Counted from the stretch's first letter, positions 25,275 to 35,841 are shown. The stretch: DNA of 64,000 nt from Lactonifactor sp. BIOML-A5 (GCF_009677585.1 NZ_WKYV01000001.1:191001-255000); one strand, 5' to 3'. Numbers and translations are program-made. The notes: a model not told the origin generated them from the sequence alone.

Positions 25275-26153
25275 TCAATACCTCCTCTTGTCTTTTAGTT
25301 CCTCATAAAATTCTACATAATTCGCATAGCGGATTCTGCTGAGTTCCCCCTTATCCAGGGCTTCTTTTACTGCACATCCCGGTTCATGGGTATGAGAACA
25401 CCCCTGGAACCGGCAGGCCCCCTCATAGGGAGCAAACTCTATAAAATAGTCCTTCAGTTCTTCCTTTTCCATGTCCGCAACATAGAGTGAACTGAATCCG
25501 GGGGTATCCATGATGTAAGTGCCCTCGTCTATCTGTATCAGCTGCGAGTGCCGGGTGGTATGCTTTCCCCGTCCCAGCTTCTGGCTGATAGCTCCTGTCT
25601 CCATCTCAACCCCATGCTGAACAAGATTGGTCAGAGAAGATTTCCCCACCCCCGAAGGTCCGGCCACCACCGTAGTCTTTCCTTTCAGAAGCGCACTCAT
25701 CTGCTCCACCCCCTCTTCCTGCTCCGCACTGGTGGTGAAAACCTCATATCCGCACTTCTTATATTCACTGATAAGCAGCTCCAGTTCCTCCCCTGTAACC
25801 AGGTCCTTCTTGTTGATGCAGATTTTTGTGGGGATGCCCTGCTTTTCCATGGAAATCAAAAAGCGGTCCAGCAATGAGAAGTTCGGTTTCGGCTCCTGGG
25901 CGGCAAATATCACCATTGCCTGATCAACATTGGCAACGGCTGGCCGTATCAGTTCATTTCTTCTGGGAAGTATCTCCACCAGATTACCTACTCTGTTCTC
26001 CTCATCAAGGACCTCTATGATTACATCGTCGCCTACCAGCGGCTTTTTCTTTTCTTTTCGGAATATTCCCTTTGCCTTGCATTCGTAAATCCCGGATTCT
26101 GCTACATGAATGTAGTAGAATCCGGCAATTCCTTTCACTATCTTTCCCTGCAT
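25275..26153 (-). CDS. rsgA: Ribosome small subunit-dependent GTPase RsgA
   Basis: A 292-residue circularly permuted GTPase helping 30S assembly. An N-terminal OB domain is followed by NKKDLV (G4), GPSGVGKSSL (G1) and DTPGFSS (G3) in the permuted order, then the zinc cluster CRFQGCSHTHEPGC. It lies three bases downstream of pknB; this kinase-RsgA pairing is conserved and RsgA is a known Stk substrate in Bacillus. Confidence 0.97.
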   Translation of the reverse strand: MQGKIVKGIAGFYYIHVAESGIYECKAKGIFRKEKKKPLVGDDVIIEVLDEENRVGNLVEILPRRNELIRPAVANVDQAMVIFAAQEPKPNFSLLDRFLISMEKQGIPTKICINKKDLVTGEELELLISEYKKCGYEVFTTSAEQEEGVEQMSALLKGKTTVVAGPSGVGKSSLTNLVQHGVEMETGAISQKLGRGKHTTRHSQLIQIDEGTYIMDTPGFSSLYVADMEKEELKDYFIEFAPYEGACRFQGCSHTHEPGCAVKEALDKGELSRIRYANYVEFYEELKDKRRY

Positions 26154-26156
26154 GTA

Positions 26157-28307
26157 TTAATCTACCTGTTCAAACTTCAGATTTTTATATGCCCCCAGCA
26201 TCGTGTACTCACCATCTACTTTCTCATAGACATATATAGTACCAGTTGTAACTCCCGGCTCACCCTCAACATTCTTTAAGGAATACGGGAACTTTAACTT
26301 TTCATCCGTAAGGATCGTTTTTGCCTGAATCTCGCCATCCACTTCCTGAGCCAGGTCCATCTTAATCTCACCGCCTTTGTATCCCGGAGGTGAAGCTATC
26401 TGCTGCCCAACGCATTTCCATGTTCCGCTGGCGGATGTGTTCGTGCTGGTGTTGTCATCCTTTTTATCGGTATCAGAGTCATTATCGGAACTGTTTCCGG
26501 TGTTTACTGTAATGGTAATTGTAGTCCCGGCTTCCACAGAACGGCCCGCAGAGATATCCTGCTTCATGACATCCCCGATGTCCACACTGCTGCTGGTACC
26601 GTTCTCCACTACCACGTCAAGCCCCAGTTCATTCAGCGCTTCCTTGGCATCTGCCTCTTTCTGCCCCACTACATTGGGCACCTTCACTGATTTATCGCCC
26701 TTTCCGATGCTAACTTTTACGGTAATGGTGTCGCCCTTTTTGGCACTTTCTCCGGCTCCCGGGTCTGTGGAAATCACCTTGCCGATATCCACGGAATCAC
26801 TTTTCTCCTTCTCCACCTTGGTCTCAAAGCCCTGGTCCTGGAGCGTAGCTTCCGCATCTGTCTGCGTTTCTCCCACAACATCAGCCACACGAATCTCATC
26901 GCTGCCCGTACTTACCGTATATTTTATCATAGTGTTCTTATCAACTTTTGTACCGGCCTCAATCTCCTGCTTTATAATCACACCTGCTTCATATTCCGTA
27001 GAAGCCTCTTCGCCGGCCTTCTTAATTCCCAGAGAGTTGTCTGAAGCCAGTTTCTGGGCTTCCTCCACTGTCTTTCCCACCAGTTTTGGAACCTCAACCT
27101 GTGCATCCTCATCATTCTTGTCTGAGGTATCCTCAACCTTTGGTTTGTTATTTTCTTTATTTTTCGAACCGAAGGTAAAAATCCCTGCTGCCTGACCGAT
27201 AAGATAGATTAAAATACAGATAATGATGGCACCGACAATCAGTCCGCCTATGGTAAGAGCTTTCTCCAGGCGGGTATTAATGCCGCCCTTTCTGCCGTCG
27301 TCGTAGTCATCGTCGTAATCATCACCGTCTTCATCCTCCTCATACTCATCGTACTCCTCATCCTGTGGGGGATAGGAGGGCTGGGTGTCACCATAGCGGT
27401 TCTTCTTAATCTCATTCAGCTCATCCCCGGAAATCACCACGGTCTGCGCGTGATTGCTGAGGGGAACCAGATTCACAAAGTCCCCGTCCGGGTCTATCAG
27501 TGAATGCTTCAGATCTGCAATTACCTCAGCCATACTGTTGTAGCGCCGGTCAACACTTTTCTGCGTACACTTGAGAATTATCTGCTCCAGGCTGTGGGGC
27601 AGCTGAGAGTTATACTCTGAAGGAGGAACGATTTCTTCCTGCAGATGCTTAATGGCAATCGCCACTGTAGTATCTCCGTCAAACGGTACTTTTCCGGTTA
27701 CCATCTCATAGATAGTAACGCCCAGGGAATAGATATCACTTTTTGAGTCACTGTATCCCCCCCGCACCTGCTCCGGGGAGCTGTAATGCACAGACCCCAT
27801 AACATTTGAACTGATCGTGTTAGAGGATGCAGCCCTTGCGATCCCGAAGTCCGTTACCTTTACTTTTCCGTCTGTTGAAATAATAATATTCTGAGGCTTC
27901 ACATCTCTGTGAACAATGTTATGGTTGTGCGCCGCTTCAAGTCCCATAGATACCTGAATAGCGATACTGGTTGCCTCTTTTACACTTAATTTACCCTTCT
28001 TGGAGATGTACTCTTTCAGCGTTATACCTTCAACAAGCTCCATAACAATATAGTAAACGCCGTTATCCTCCCCTACATCAAACACATTTACTATATTCGG
28101 ATGTGCCAGCCCTGCCGCCGCCTGGGCTTCTGTCTGAAATTTCCGGATAAATGTCATATCCTCCCGGAATTCAGCCTTTAATACTTTTACAGCTACAAAG
28201 CGGTTCAGTTTATGATCTTTCGCCTTGTATACATCTGCCATACCGCCGGATCCGATTCTGCCGGCAATCTCATATCTTTCTCCAATAATCATTCCCACAT
28301 TTAACAT
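26157..28307 (-). CDS. Serine/threonine protein kinase with PASTA repeats (Stk/PrkC type)
   Basis: A 716-residue membrane kinase. Kinase domain at about 10-275 with GSGGMADVYKA, HRDVKPQNII and DFG; an acidic juxtamembrane stretch; one membrane segment near 345-367; then three extracellular PASTA repeats (about 398-465, 466-535, 536-605) and a unique C-terminal domain of about 100 residues after a Ser/Asp/Thr-rich linker. PASTA domains bind peptidoglycan fragments or lipid II, so the kinase couples wall status to division and germination. It overlaps its cognate phosphatase gene by seven bases. Confidence 0.95.
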   Translation of the reverse strand: MLNVGMIIGERYEIAGRIGSGGMADVYKAKDHKLNRFVAVKVLKAEFREDMTFIRKFQTEAQAAAGLAHPNIVNVFDVGEDNGVYYIVMELVEGITLKEYISKKGKLSVKEATSIAIQVSMGLEAAHNHNIVHRDVKPQNIIISTDGKVKVTDFGIARAASSNTISSNVMGSVHYSSPEQVRGGYSDSKSDIYSLGVTIYEMVTGKVPFDGDTTVAIAIKHLQEEIVPPSEYNSQLPHSLEQIILKCTQKSVDRRYNSMAEVIADLKHSLIDPDGDFVNLVPLSNHAQTVVISGDELNEIKKNRYGDTQPSYPPQDEEYDEYEEDEDGDDYDDDYDDGRKGGINTRLEKALTIGGLIVGAIIICILIYLIGQAAGIFTFGSKNKENNKPKVEDTSDKNDEDAQVEVPKLVGKTVEEAQKLASDNSLGIKKAGEEASTEYEAGVIIKQEIEAGTKVDKNTMIKYTVSTGSDEIRVADVVGETQTDAEATLQDQGFETKVEKEKSDSVDIGKVISTDPGAGESAKKGDTITVKVSIGKGDKSVKVPNVVGQKEADAKEALNELGLDVVVENGTSSSVDIGDVMKQDISAGRSVEAGTTITITVNTGNSSDNDSDTDKKDDNTSTNTSASGTWKCVGQQIASPPGYKGGEIKMDLAQEVDGEIQAKTILTDEKLKFPYSLKNVEGEPGVTTGTIYVYEKVDGEYTMLGAYKNLKFEQVD

Positions 28308-29044
28308 ACTTCCACCTCTTTTGTACCTGGTTTTACTAGTACCACCGCAATATTGTCCTTTCCACCATTTTCATTCGCCAAACGAATCAGACTTTGTCCT
28401 GCTATCTCCAGCGAGGGAGCTTCTTTTACAATCTGCGCAATTACATCATCTGTTACCATATTAGTAAGGCCGTCGGAACACAGCAAAATAATGCTGTCCG
28501 GATGCAGCTTGATATCAAAAAAATCAATATCCACTTCCTCTTTTGCCCCTAACGCCCTTGTTATTATATTCTTATCCGGATGATTTCTGGCATCCTCTCT
28601 GCTGATCTCACCCATGCGCACCATTTCCTCTACCAGGGAGTGGTCCTTTGTAATCTGACGGATTCCGTCATCCATGACATACAGACGGCTGTCACCCACA
28701 TTTGCCACATAAGCATAATGGTCGACTACTGTTACCGCAACCATAGTTGTACCCATGCCGGACATTCCCTCGTTTTTAGCTGCCTGCTCCAGCAATTTAA
28801 GATTCGCATTTTCGATTGCCTTACGAATAATCTTTATGGGATTATACTCCGCATCTGCCTTGACGGTATCAAGCAAAACCTGAACGGCAAAACTTGATGC
28901 AAAATCACCCGCATTATGTCCGCCCATCCCGTCCGCAACAACAAAAAGATTGGGCAGGTTACCGACAGCTTGCTCTGATGCAAAGACATAGTCCTGATTC
29001 ACTTTTCTCTTCTGTCCTACATCTGTCACAGAATAAACTTTCAT
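28301..29044 (-). CDS. PP2C-family protein phosphatase (Stp/PrpC type)
   Basis: A 247-residue PPM phosphatase that reverses Stk phosphorylation. Metal-binding motifs VTDVGQKRKVNQD, VADGMGGHNAG, VGDSRLY, LCSDGLTNMV and GGKDNIAVV are intact. It overlaps rlmN by four bases upstream and pknB by seven downstream, so it is translated as part of one operon. Confidence 0.96.
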   Translation of the reverse strand: MKVYSVTDVGQKRKVNQDYVFASEQAVGNLPNLFVVADGMGGHNAGDFASSFAVQVLLDTVKADAEYNPIKIIRKAIENANLKLLEQAAKNEGMSGMGTTMVAVTVVDHYAYVANVGDSRLYVMDDGIRQITKDHSLVEEMVRMGEISREDARNHPDKNIITRALGAKEEVDIDFFDIKLHPDSIILLCSDGLTNMVTDDVIAQIVKEAPSLEIAGQSLIRLANENGGKDNIAVVLVKPGTKEVEVC

Positions 29045-30102
29045 CCTTGCGTCTCTCTTTCTTTCTTATCTATCAAGATATATTTCTTTCGTAATTGTCC
29101 ACAGGCTCCATCAATATCCCGGCCCATTTCTCTTCTAATAGTAACATTAATTCCGCATTTTTCAAGTTTATTTTGAAAATTAACTATAACTTTTTTATCG
29201 GACTGCACGAAATCCCGCTCCTTGACAGGATTTACCGGTATCAGATTCACATGGCAATTCAGCCCTTTCAGGAGTGCAGCAAGCTCTGCCGCGTCTTCCG
29301 GCGTGTCGTTTTTTCCTCCTACCAAACTGTACTCAAAGGTCAGGCGGCGGCCTGATTTCTCAAAGTAACTTCTGCATGCATCCATCAATTCTCCAAGTTC
29401 ATACTTATTGGCTACAGGCATCAGCTCCCTCCGCTTTTCCTGATTGGAGGCATGAAGGGAAATAGCCAATGTAATCTGAAGTTTTTCTTCAGCCAGCTGC
29501 CGGATCCTGGGTACGATTCCGCAGGTAGATACTGTAATATTTCTCTGGCTGATATTCAGCCCTTTTTCATCGCTGAGCATGCGGATAAACCGCACCAGGT
29601 TGTCATAATTATCCAGGGGCTCTCCTGTTCCCATCACAACCACATTAGACACACGTTCTTTGGATAACTTCTGAATCTGGTAAATCTGATCCAGCATCTC
29701 TGACGGCAGCAGATTTCTGGTCAGCCCTCCTATGCCTGAGGCACAAAACCGGCAGCCCATCCGGCAGCCCGCCTGAGAGGATATGCAGACAGAATTTCCG
29801 TGCTTATACTTCATCAGCACACTCTCAATCACATTTCCATCCCCAAGGGCAAACAAGTATTTCTGTGTTCCGTCCTGTTTTGATGTTTGAACTTCCACGG
29901 GTTTCAGACAAGTATATGGATATTCTTCCTCCAGTCTCTGTCTCAGATGCTGAGGCAGGTTTGTCATGCTTTCATAACTGTCCGCCAGTTTTACATGCAG
30001 CCACTGGTACAGCTGCTTTCCCCGAAAAGGCTTTTCCCCAAGTTCTGCCATTACATTCTGCAGTTCCTCAGCTGTCAATGATTTAATATCTAATCCTTCC
30101 AT
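29041..30102 (-). CDS. rlmN: Dual-specificity 23S rRNA/tRNA adenine-C2 methyltransferase RlmN
   Basis: A 353-residue radical SAM enzyme methylating A2503 of 23S rRNA and A37 of some tRNAs. The cluster motif CRMGCRFCA (CxxxCxxC) and MGTGEPLDNYDN are present, and a late Cys in DGACGQL would be the second catalytic Cys. Its place between rsmB and stp is conserved. Confidence 0.97.
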   Translation of the reverse strand: MEGLDIKSLTAEELQNVMAELGEKPFRGKQLYQWLHVKLADSYESMTNLPQHLRQRLEEEYPYTCLKPVEVQTSKQDGTQKYLFALGDGNVIESVLMKYKHGNSVCISSQAGCRMGCRFCASGIGGLTRNLLPSEMLDQIYQIQKLSKERVSNVVVMGTGEPLDNYDNLVRFIRMLSDEKGLNISQRNITVSTCGIVPRIRQLAEEKLQITLAISLHASNQEKRRELMPVANKYELGELMDACRSYFEKSGRRLTFEYSLVGGKNDTPEDAAELAALLKGLNCHVNLIPVNPVKERDFVQSDKKVIVNFQNKLEKCGINVTIRREMGRDIDGACGQLRKKYILIDKKERETQG

Positions 30103-30105
30103 CTC

Positions 30106-31455
30106 CTACACCCTTCTCAATCTGGCTATAAAGAACCCATCACTCTCATGAACCCCGGGCAGCAGCTGAAGATATCCCTGTCCGGTAGTCTCACTATGTA
30201 GCTCTTCACATAAGTAGGGATCCAGAGATTCCGGCTGAAAGGGATAATGATTGACAAACCAATGTATGTTGTCCTGGTTTTCCTCCCTTGCGATCGTACA
30301 GGTACTATAAATCAGGATTCCCCCCGGCCGGACATAGGCAGCAGCATTTTCCAGTATCTTCCTCTGAAGCTTGATGATCTGTTCCTGCTTCTCAGGTGTC
30401 ATCTTATATTTTATATCTGTCTTTCTCCCGATGACTCCCAGTCCGGAGCAGGGGACATCCGCCAAGACTATGTCTGCACTGCCGGCAGTCTCCTCCTCAT
30501 AAACGCATGCGTCCCTGCAGACAGCTTCTATATTTACAGCATCTGCACGGCGAAAATTTTCTTCCATCAACTGTACTTTGTACTCGCTCACATCCCTGGC
30601 TTCCACATGGCCCTGTCCCTTCATCTTATCTGCCACATGGAGACTCTTTCCGCCGGGGGCTGCACACAGATCCAGAATTCTGTCCCCTGGGCTGGGGGCT
30701 GCTATCTCCCCTACCAGCATAGAGCTGACATCCTGTACCTGTATTCTGCCCATGGTAAACGCATGAAGGGCCGGCAGATAATCATATTCAGAGATATAGT
30801 AAGCGGTTTTTATATAAGGAGCCTTCTCCACTTTAACCCCCTGGCTTCTCAGGCTGGCTATGGTGTCTTCCGTAGAATTAAGATATTCCTGGCAGCGCAC
30901 GGCCGTGGGACGTTCTTGTAAAAATGCCTTCAGTATAGTTTCTGTGGTCTCAAAGCCCAGCTGATCCAGCCATCGGACTACCAGCCATACCGGCATGGAG
31001 TAGGTAACTGAGAGATATTCTACGTGGTGCTCCTTTGGAGGAAAAGCAAGCTTCCCCCGCTCCCTGGCTATAGTACGAAGTACCCCGTTCACAAACCCCT
31101 TCAGACTGTAAAATCCTTTTTTCTGGGCAAGCTTTACAGCTTCGTTGCATACTGCGGAATCGGGAATGCTGTCCATATAGAGCAGCTGATAGACCCCGCT
31201 TCTGAGTATCTCCCTGATGACAGGCTTCATTTTATTCACCTTGACATTGGAAAACTGATTAATGATATAATCTATTTTAAGCCGATATTCCAAAGTTCCC
31301 TCACACACTCTGGTAATAAAAGACCGGTCCTGCTTTGACAGATACTGGTATTTCCCCAGAGTATTGCGGATTGCAATATGGCTGTATTCCCCCTCTTTGT
31401 TCACTTGCAGTAAGATTCCCAGGATCAGTTCCCTGGTATTAATACTATTAATCAT
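30106..31455 (-). CDS. rsmB: 16S rRNA (cytosine(967)-C(5))-methyltransferase
   Basis: A 449-residue RsmB (Sun): an N-terminal NusB-like RNA-binding domain (to about residue 130), then a SAM methyltransferase with DLCAAPGGKS, DVPCSGLGVIGRK and YSTCTI, including both catalytic cysteines. It overlaps the end of the peptidase gene by eight bases and lies three bases from rlmN. Confidence 0.96.
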   Translation of the reverse strand: MINSINTRELILGILLQVNKEGEYSHIAIRNTLGKYQYLSKQDRSFITRVCEGTLEYRLKIDYIINQFSNVKVNKMKPVIREILRSGVYQLLYMDSIPDSAVCNEAVKLAQKKGFYSLKGFVNGVLRTIARERGKLAFPPKEHHVEYLSVTYSMPVWLVVRWLDQLGFETTETILKAFLQERPTAVRCQEYLNSTEDTIASLRSQGVKVEKAPYIKTAYYISEYDYLPALHAFTMGRIQVQDVSSMLVGEIAAPSPGDRILDLCAAPGGKSLHVADKMKGQGHVEARDVSEYKVQLMEENFRRADAVNIEAVCRDACVYEEETAGSADIVLADVPCSGLGVIGRKTDIKYKMTPEKQEQIIKLQRKILENAAAYVRPGGILIYSTCTIAREENQDNIHWFVNHYPFQPESLDPYLCEELHSETTGQGYLQLLPGVHESDGFFIARLRRV

Positions 31456-32158
31456 CCCTTCTTGTTCCTCCTGCGAGTATCAGCAAACGCAGCAGCTGTA
31501 ATATGGAGGATGCGAGTGCTGCTACATATGTCAGCGCTGCAGCCTTCAGAACTTTTCTGCCGCCTCTTAACTCCTCTTCTCTTAAAATTCCTGTTTCCTG
31601 CAGCATTGCAAGGGCCCTTCTGGAGGCATTGCTCTCCACCGGAAGGGTCACCAGCTGAAATGCCACTGCTGCTGTAAATAATACAATCCCCAATGTCAGC
31701 AATGATGGTACGGAAAAGATCAGACCGGCAAAGAATAACGGCCAGGACAGGGCTGAGCCCAGATTTGCCACAGGAACAATAGCGCCCCTGACCGTCAGAG
31801 GAAGATACTGTCTGTTATGCTGTACCGCATGTCCGCATTCATGGGCGGCTACACAGACAGCAGCCACAGATGTGCTGCCGTATACGCTTCCCGACAGCCG
31901 CAGTACTTTTGTTCTGGGATCATAGTGATCGGTAAGGTTTCCCCCGGTCCGCTCAATATGCACGTCATGAATCCCCGCATACTGCAGTATTCTCTGTGCT
32001 GCTTCCGCTCCTGTGATTCTGCTGCGGTTCTCTATCCTGCTGTACCGGCCAAATGTGCTGTTCATACTCGCCGATGCCCATACACAGATAAGAAGTCCAA
32101 TAATAATCAGTAAATACGTAGGATCAAAGCCCCAATAATATCCTGTCCCAAATGGCAT
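31448..32158 (-). CDS. Neutral zinc metallopeptidase, YugP-like membrane protein
   Basis: A 236-residue membrane protein with a hydrophobic N-terminal segment (about 10-28), the zinc motif AAHECGHAVQH (HExxH) near residue 107, and two or three membrane segments in the C-terminal half. It matches the YugP/DUF-type membrane peptidases commonly found between fmt and rsmB in Clostridia. Substrates are unknown. Confidence 0.88.
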   Translation of the reverse strand: MPFGTGYYWGFDPTYLLIIIGLLICVWASASMNSTFGRYSRIENRSRITGAEAAQRILQYAGIHDVHIERTGGNLTDHYDPRTKVLRLSGSVYGSTSVAAVCVAAHECGHAVQHNRQYLPLTVRGAIVPVANLGSALSWPLFFAGLIFSVPSLLTLGIVLFTAAVAFQLVTLPVESNASRRALAMLQETGILREEELRGGRKVLKAAALTYVAALASSILQLLRLLILAGGTRRDD

Positions 32159-32162
32159 ACCA

Positions 32163-33107
32163 TCACTCCTTGCTGTCTTTCAATCTCGTTCCCTCAGGGA
32201 TCTCATATCCCCTCAGAAACGCCCCTGCTTCCATTCTTTTCTTTCCTTCCAGCTGCAGTTCTTTCACACACAAGACCTTATCTCCTGTCTGGATATAAAG
32301 CCCTGTTTTATCTGTACGTACCACTTCACCCGGCTCTTTCCCGGATTCCTCAGAAAGCACATCTGCCTCCCATATTTTCAGGGTTTTCCCCTGAAGATAC
32401 GTATAGGCACTAGGCCACGGATTCAGCCCCCGGATCAGCTGTTCTATGGTCTTTGCCTTTTCTTCCCATTGGATACATCCCATTTTTTTATCTATCATAC
32501 TGGCATATGCCGTCGGACTTTCTTCCGGCTGCTTCTCGTAGACTGCTGTCTCATTTTCAATAGACGGCAGAGTCTGCACACACAGCCTGGCGCCAGCTTT
32601 GGCCAGTTTGTCAAAGAGACTTCCGCCGGTTTCCTTGTCCTCCAGAGGCACAATTTCCTTGGAAATCATATCGCCGGTATCCAAACCCGCATCCATTTTC
32701 ATAATTGTTACCCCGGACTCTTTCTCTCCGTCGATGACAGCCCATTGGATAGGAGCCGCACCTCTGTATTTGGGAAGGAGAGAGCCATGGACATTGATGC
32801 AACCAAAGGGGGCAAGCTCCAGTATCTCCTGAGGTATAATCTGGCCAAAGGCAACTACCACAATTATCTGAGGTTCCAGTTTTCTTAAAATCTGGATAAA
32901 TTCCGGGTCTCTGACTTTTTTAGGCTGATACACAGCCAGTCCCCGGGCAATAGCAGCCTGCTTTACCGGCGGGGCCATAAGGTTCTTCCCTCTTCCTTTT
33001 GGTTTGTCCGGCTGGGTCACTACACCGGCAATGTCATGGCCGGCTTCTATCAGAGCCTCCAGTGTGCCTACCGCAAAATCCGGGGTTCCCATAAAGACGA
33101 TTCTCAT
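32163..33107 (-). CDS. fmt: Methionyl-tRNA formyltransferase
   Basis: A 314-residue enzyme that formylates initiator Met-tRNA. MRIVFMGTPDFAV, the catalytic INVHGSLLPKYRGAAPIQ (Asn, His) and the later DTGDM segment are present, followed by the C-terminal OB domain. It overlaps def by four bases; the pair acts at the start and end of N-formyl processing. Confidence 0.97.
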   Translation of the reverse strand: MRIVFMGTPDFAVGTLEALIEAGHDIAGVVTQPDKPKGRGKNLMAPPVKQAAIARGLAVYQPKKVRDPEFIQILRKLEPQIIVVVAFGQIIPQEILELAPFGCINVHGSLLPKYRGAAPIQWAVIDGEKESGVTIMKMDAGLDTGDMISKEIVPLEDKETGGSLFDKLAKAGARLCVQTLPSIENETAVYEKQPEESPTAYASMIDKKMGCIQWEEKAKTIEQLIRGLNPWPSAYTYLQGKTLKIWEADVLSEESGKEPGEVVRTDKTGLYIQTGDKVLCVKELQLEGKKRMEAGAFLRGYEIPEGTRLKDSKE

Positions 33108-33586
33108 TCTACTTCCTCCTCGTATTCCGCATTAGTACTGTGGAGATCACCTTCCACCAGGTCTGTATAAAGTTTGCCGTCCAGATGATCCAGCTCATGA
33201 CAGATAGCTCTTGCCAGCAGATCGGTGCCTTCCAGAATAAATTCTTCCATATTTTCATCTAAGGCTTTCACTTTCACCCAGTCTGGTCTTGTAACCTGTC
33301 CGGCCATGCCGGGCACACTTAAGCACCCCTCATCCCCTGTCTGTTCCCCTGACGTCTCCAGAATCTCCGGATTGATATAAGCCCTGGGGCTGCCGTCTGT
33401 ATCAATGACAACAATTCTTTTCAGGACACCTACCTGAGGTGCCGCAAGCCCCACACCCATTTCCTCATACATGGTATCAAACATATCGTCTATCAATTCT
33501 TGAATCTTTGGTGTCATCTCCTCCACCGGTCTGCACTTTTTGTTCAAAATAGGATCTCCCTGCACTCTTATCTTTCTTAACGCCAT
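33104..33586 (-). CDS. def: Peptide deformylase
   Basis: A 160-residue type 1/2 intermediate deformylase with all three motifs: GVGLAAPQVG, EGCLSVPG (metal Cys) and HELDHLDGKL (metal His pair and catalytic Glu). It removes the formyl group added by Fmt to new proteins. It lies 29 bases downstream of priA and overlaps fmt. Confidence 0.97.
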   Translation of the reverse strand: MALRKIRVQGDPILNKKCRPVEEMTPKIQELIDDMFDTMYEEMGVGLAAPQVGVLKRIVVIDTDGSPRAYINPEILETSGEQTGDEGCLSVPGMAGQVTRPDWVKVKALDENMEEFILEGTDLLARAICHELDHLDGKLYTDLVEGDLHSTNAEYEEEVE

Positions 33587-33615
33587 ACCTGTCCTCTCCT
33601 TACTATATTTATAGT

Positions 33616-35841
33616 TTATACATTAAAATCAAATTGAACCGTAATCTTGTCAAATCCTTTATTTATTCTGATATAACGCTCCAGCTGGTTTTTTATCCAT
33701 ATCAGCCGTTCATTCTCCCCGTGCTTCAGATAAAGTACCATACGATACATATCATTTACTTTGGAAATATTCTCCGGTGCCGGCCCTATCAGCTGCAGCT
33801 CACTCTTTGGATAAATCTTTTGAATATACTTTCCTATATAATGCATTCCCTGCTGTAAAAGCGACTCATCCCTGCAGGCGCCCCGTATGGCGAGCATTGA
33901 GGCTGCGGGAGGGTATCCCATGAGCAGTCTGTATGAGATTTCTTCCCTGTAAAATTCTTCATAGTCCTGATGTACAGACGCCTGAATGCTGTAGTGTTCC
34001 GGGTGATACGTCTGAATCACAGCTTCCCCTGGATTTTTTCCCCTTCCGGCTCTCCCCACTGCCTGCGTCAGCAGCTGAAAGGTCCTCTCACTGGCTCTGT
34101 AATTCTCTGCAAATAAAGACATATCTGCGGCGAGAACGCCTACCAGAGTCACTTTCGGAAAATCATGGCCTTTTACTATCATCTGGGTTCCCACCAGAAT
34201 ATCGGCTTCTTTATTGGCAAAAGCGGCAAGAATTGTCTCATGTCCATTCTTTCCCTTGGTAGTATCCAGATCCATTCTCAAAATCCTTGCCCTGGGGAAC
34301 ATCTTCTTTACAATCTCTTCTATCTGCTGGGTCCCTGCACGGAATCCTCCAATATAGGGAGAACCGCATTCAGGACATCCGGAGAGACTTGGCGTCTCAT
34401 ATCCGCAGTAATGGCATACCAGCCTCCCATGGCTGTGAATAGACAGCGACACATCACAGTGGGGACATTTTACTACGAAGCCGCAGGACCGGCAGGCCAC
34501 AAACCCGGAGTAGCCCCGCCGATTGAGAAACAGCATAATCTGCTCCCGGTTATCCAGGCGCTCCTGGATCTTATCCCGGAGCAATTTACTTATAATAGAT
34601 CGATTTCCTGTTTTTAATTCTTCCCGCAAATCTACAGTATATACCATCGGAAGGCTGCTTCCCGCAAAACGGGAAGACAGGGAAACCATATGATAGATTC
34701 CCTGCTGCCCTTTATAATAGGAATCTACGGAGGGAGTAGCGGACCCCATAAGGACATATGCCCCTTCCATTCGGGCCCTCTCTATGGCCACATCCCTGGC
34801 ATGGTATCTGGGAGTGCTTTCGCTGATATAGGAGGATTCGTGTTCCTCGTCTATAATAATCAGCCCCAGCTTCTGGAATGGTGTAAACAAGGCGGAACGG
34901 GGACCCACCATGATCTGTATCTTCCCCTCTCTTGCCCTTTCAAACTGGTCAAACCGCTCTCCCTGGGACATTCTGGAGTTAATCACAGAAACGCGTTCTC
35001 CAAACCGAAGGTAAAACCGTCGTACCGTCTGATAAGTGAGGGCAATTTCTGGAATCAGAACAATGATTTCCCTTCCCTCCTCCAGAATTCTCTGAATCAT
35101 CTCCATATAGATCAGCGTTTTTCCGCTTCCCGTAATTCCGTGAAGCAGACAGGGCCTTGGAACCTCTGAAGCCCATTCCTCAGCAATCCGTACCGCTGCT
35201 GTCCTCTGCTCCTCGGTTAAAGAAATCTGTTCCTCATTTCCCTCCACTGGCCCCAGAGGATTCCGGTACACGGTTGACACTTCCTCGGCTACTGCGCCAT
35301 TTTCTATCATTTTCCTGACAGCGGCCGGAGAAACATGAAGTGCTTTTATCGCAAATTCATAATCCATATCTCCATTTTCCAGAATTGCTGACAGCAGCCT
35401 GGCTCTGGCCGCATATTTTTTTCTTTCTAATTCTATAAGCAACTCCTCTGCCTCTTTGGGGGGCAAAACAAGCCTTAACCTTTTTTTCTCCTTTGCCTTC
35501 ATCTTTTTTTTCACAGGAAGAACTGTTTTCAATGCCTGATTCATAGTTGAACCATACTGCTCACGAATCCATGCCGCCAGCGCTATCAGTTTAGACTCCA
35601 CCGTAATTCCCCCGGATTCAGGGCCCAGAATTTCTTTCATTTTTTCGGTGTCATACCGCGCGTCCACGGAGATGCCTGTTACATACCCTGTAATCTCCCG
35701 GTTACCTTTCCCAAAAGGAACCCTAACCTGCATGCCGATGCAGATGTCTTCTCTGAGAGCCTCCGGTATCTTATACTGAAAAGTACGATCCAACTTTTCC
35801 TGAGAAATATCTACAATTATATCTGCATACCATTCGTTCAT
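33616..35841 (-). CDS. priA: Primosomal replication restart helicase PriA
   Basis: A 741-residue 3'-to-5' DNA helicase that reloads the replisome at collapsed forks. N-terminal DNA-binding domain, P-loop HGITGSGKT near residue 235, DEEHE box, then a zinc-binding insert (CRSCGF, CPHCD, CHYCG, CPECG) and helicase motifs VGTQMIVKGHDFP and QAVGRAGRG. It lies four bases after murE and 29 before def. Confidence 0.97.
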   Translation of the reverse strand: MNEWYADIIVDISQEKLDRTFQYKIPEALREDICIGMQVRVPFGKGNREITGYVTGISVDARYDTEKMKEILGPESGGITVESKLIALAAWIREQYGSTMNQALKTVLPVKKKMKAKEKKRLRLVLPPKEAEELLIELERKKYAARARLLSAILENGDMDYEFAIKALHVSPAAVRKMIENGAVAEEVSTVYRNPLGPVEGNEEQISLTEEQRTAAVRIAEEWASEVPRPCLLHGITGSGKTLIYMEMIQRILEEGREIIVLIPEIALTYQTVRRFYLRFGERVSVINSRMSQGERFDQFERAREGKIQIMVGPRSALFTPFQKLGLIIIDEEHESSYISESTPRYHARDVAIERARMEGAYVLMGSATPSVDSYYKGQQGIYHMVSLSSRFAGSSLPMVYTVDLREELKTGNRSIISKLLRDKIQERLDNREQIMLFLNRRGYSGFVACRSCGFVVKCPHCDVSLSIHSHGRLVCHYCGYETPSLSGCPECGSPYIGGFRAGTQQIEEIVKKMFPRARILRMDLDTTKGKNGHETILAAFANKEADILVGTQMIVKGHDFPKVTLVGVLAADMSLFAENYRASERTFQLLTQAVGRAGRGKNPGEAVIQTYHPEHYSIQASVHQDYEEFYREEISYRLLMGYPPAASMLAIRGACRDESLLQQGMHYIGKYIQKIYPKSELQLIGPAPENISKVNDMYRMVLYLKHGENERLIWIKNQLERYIRINKGFDKITVQFDFNV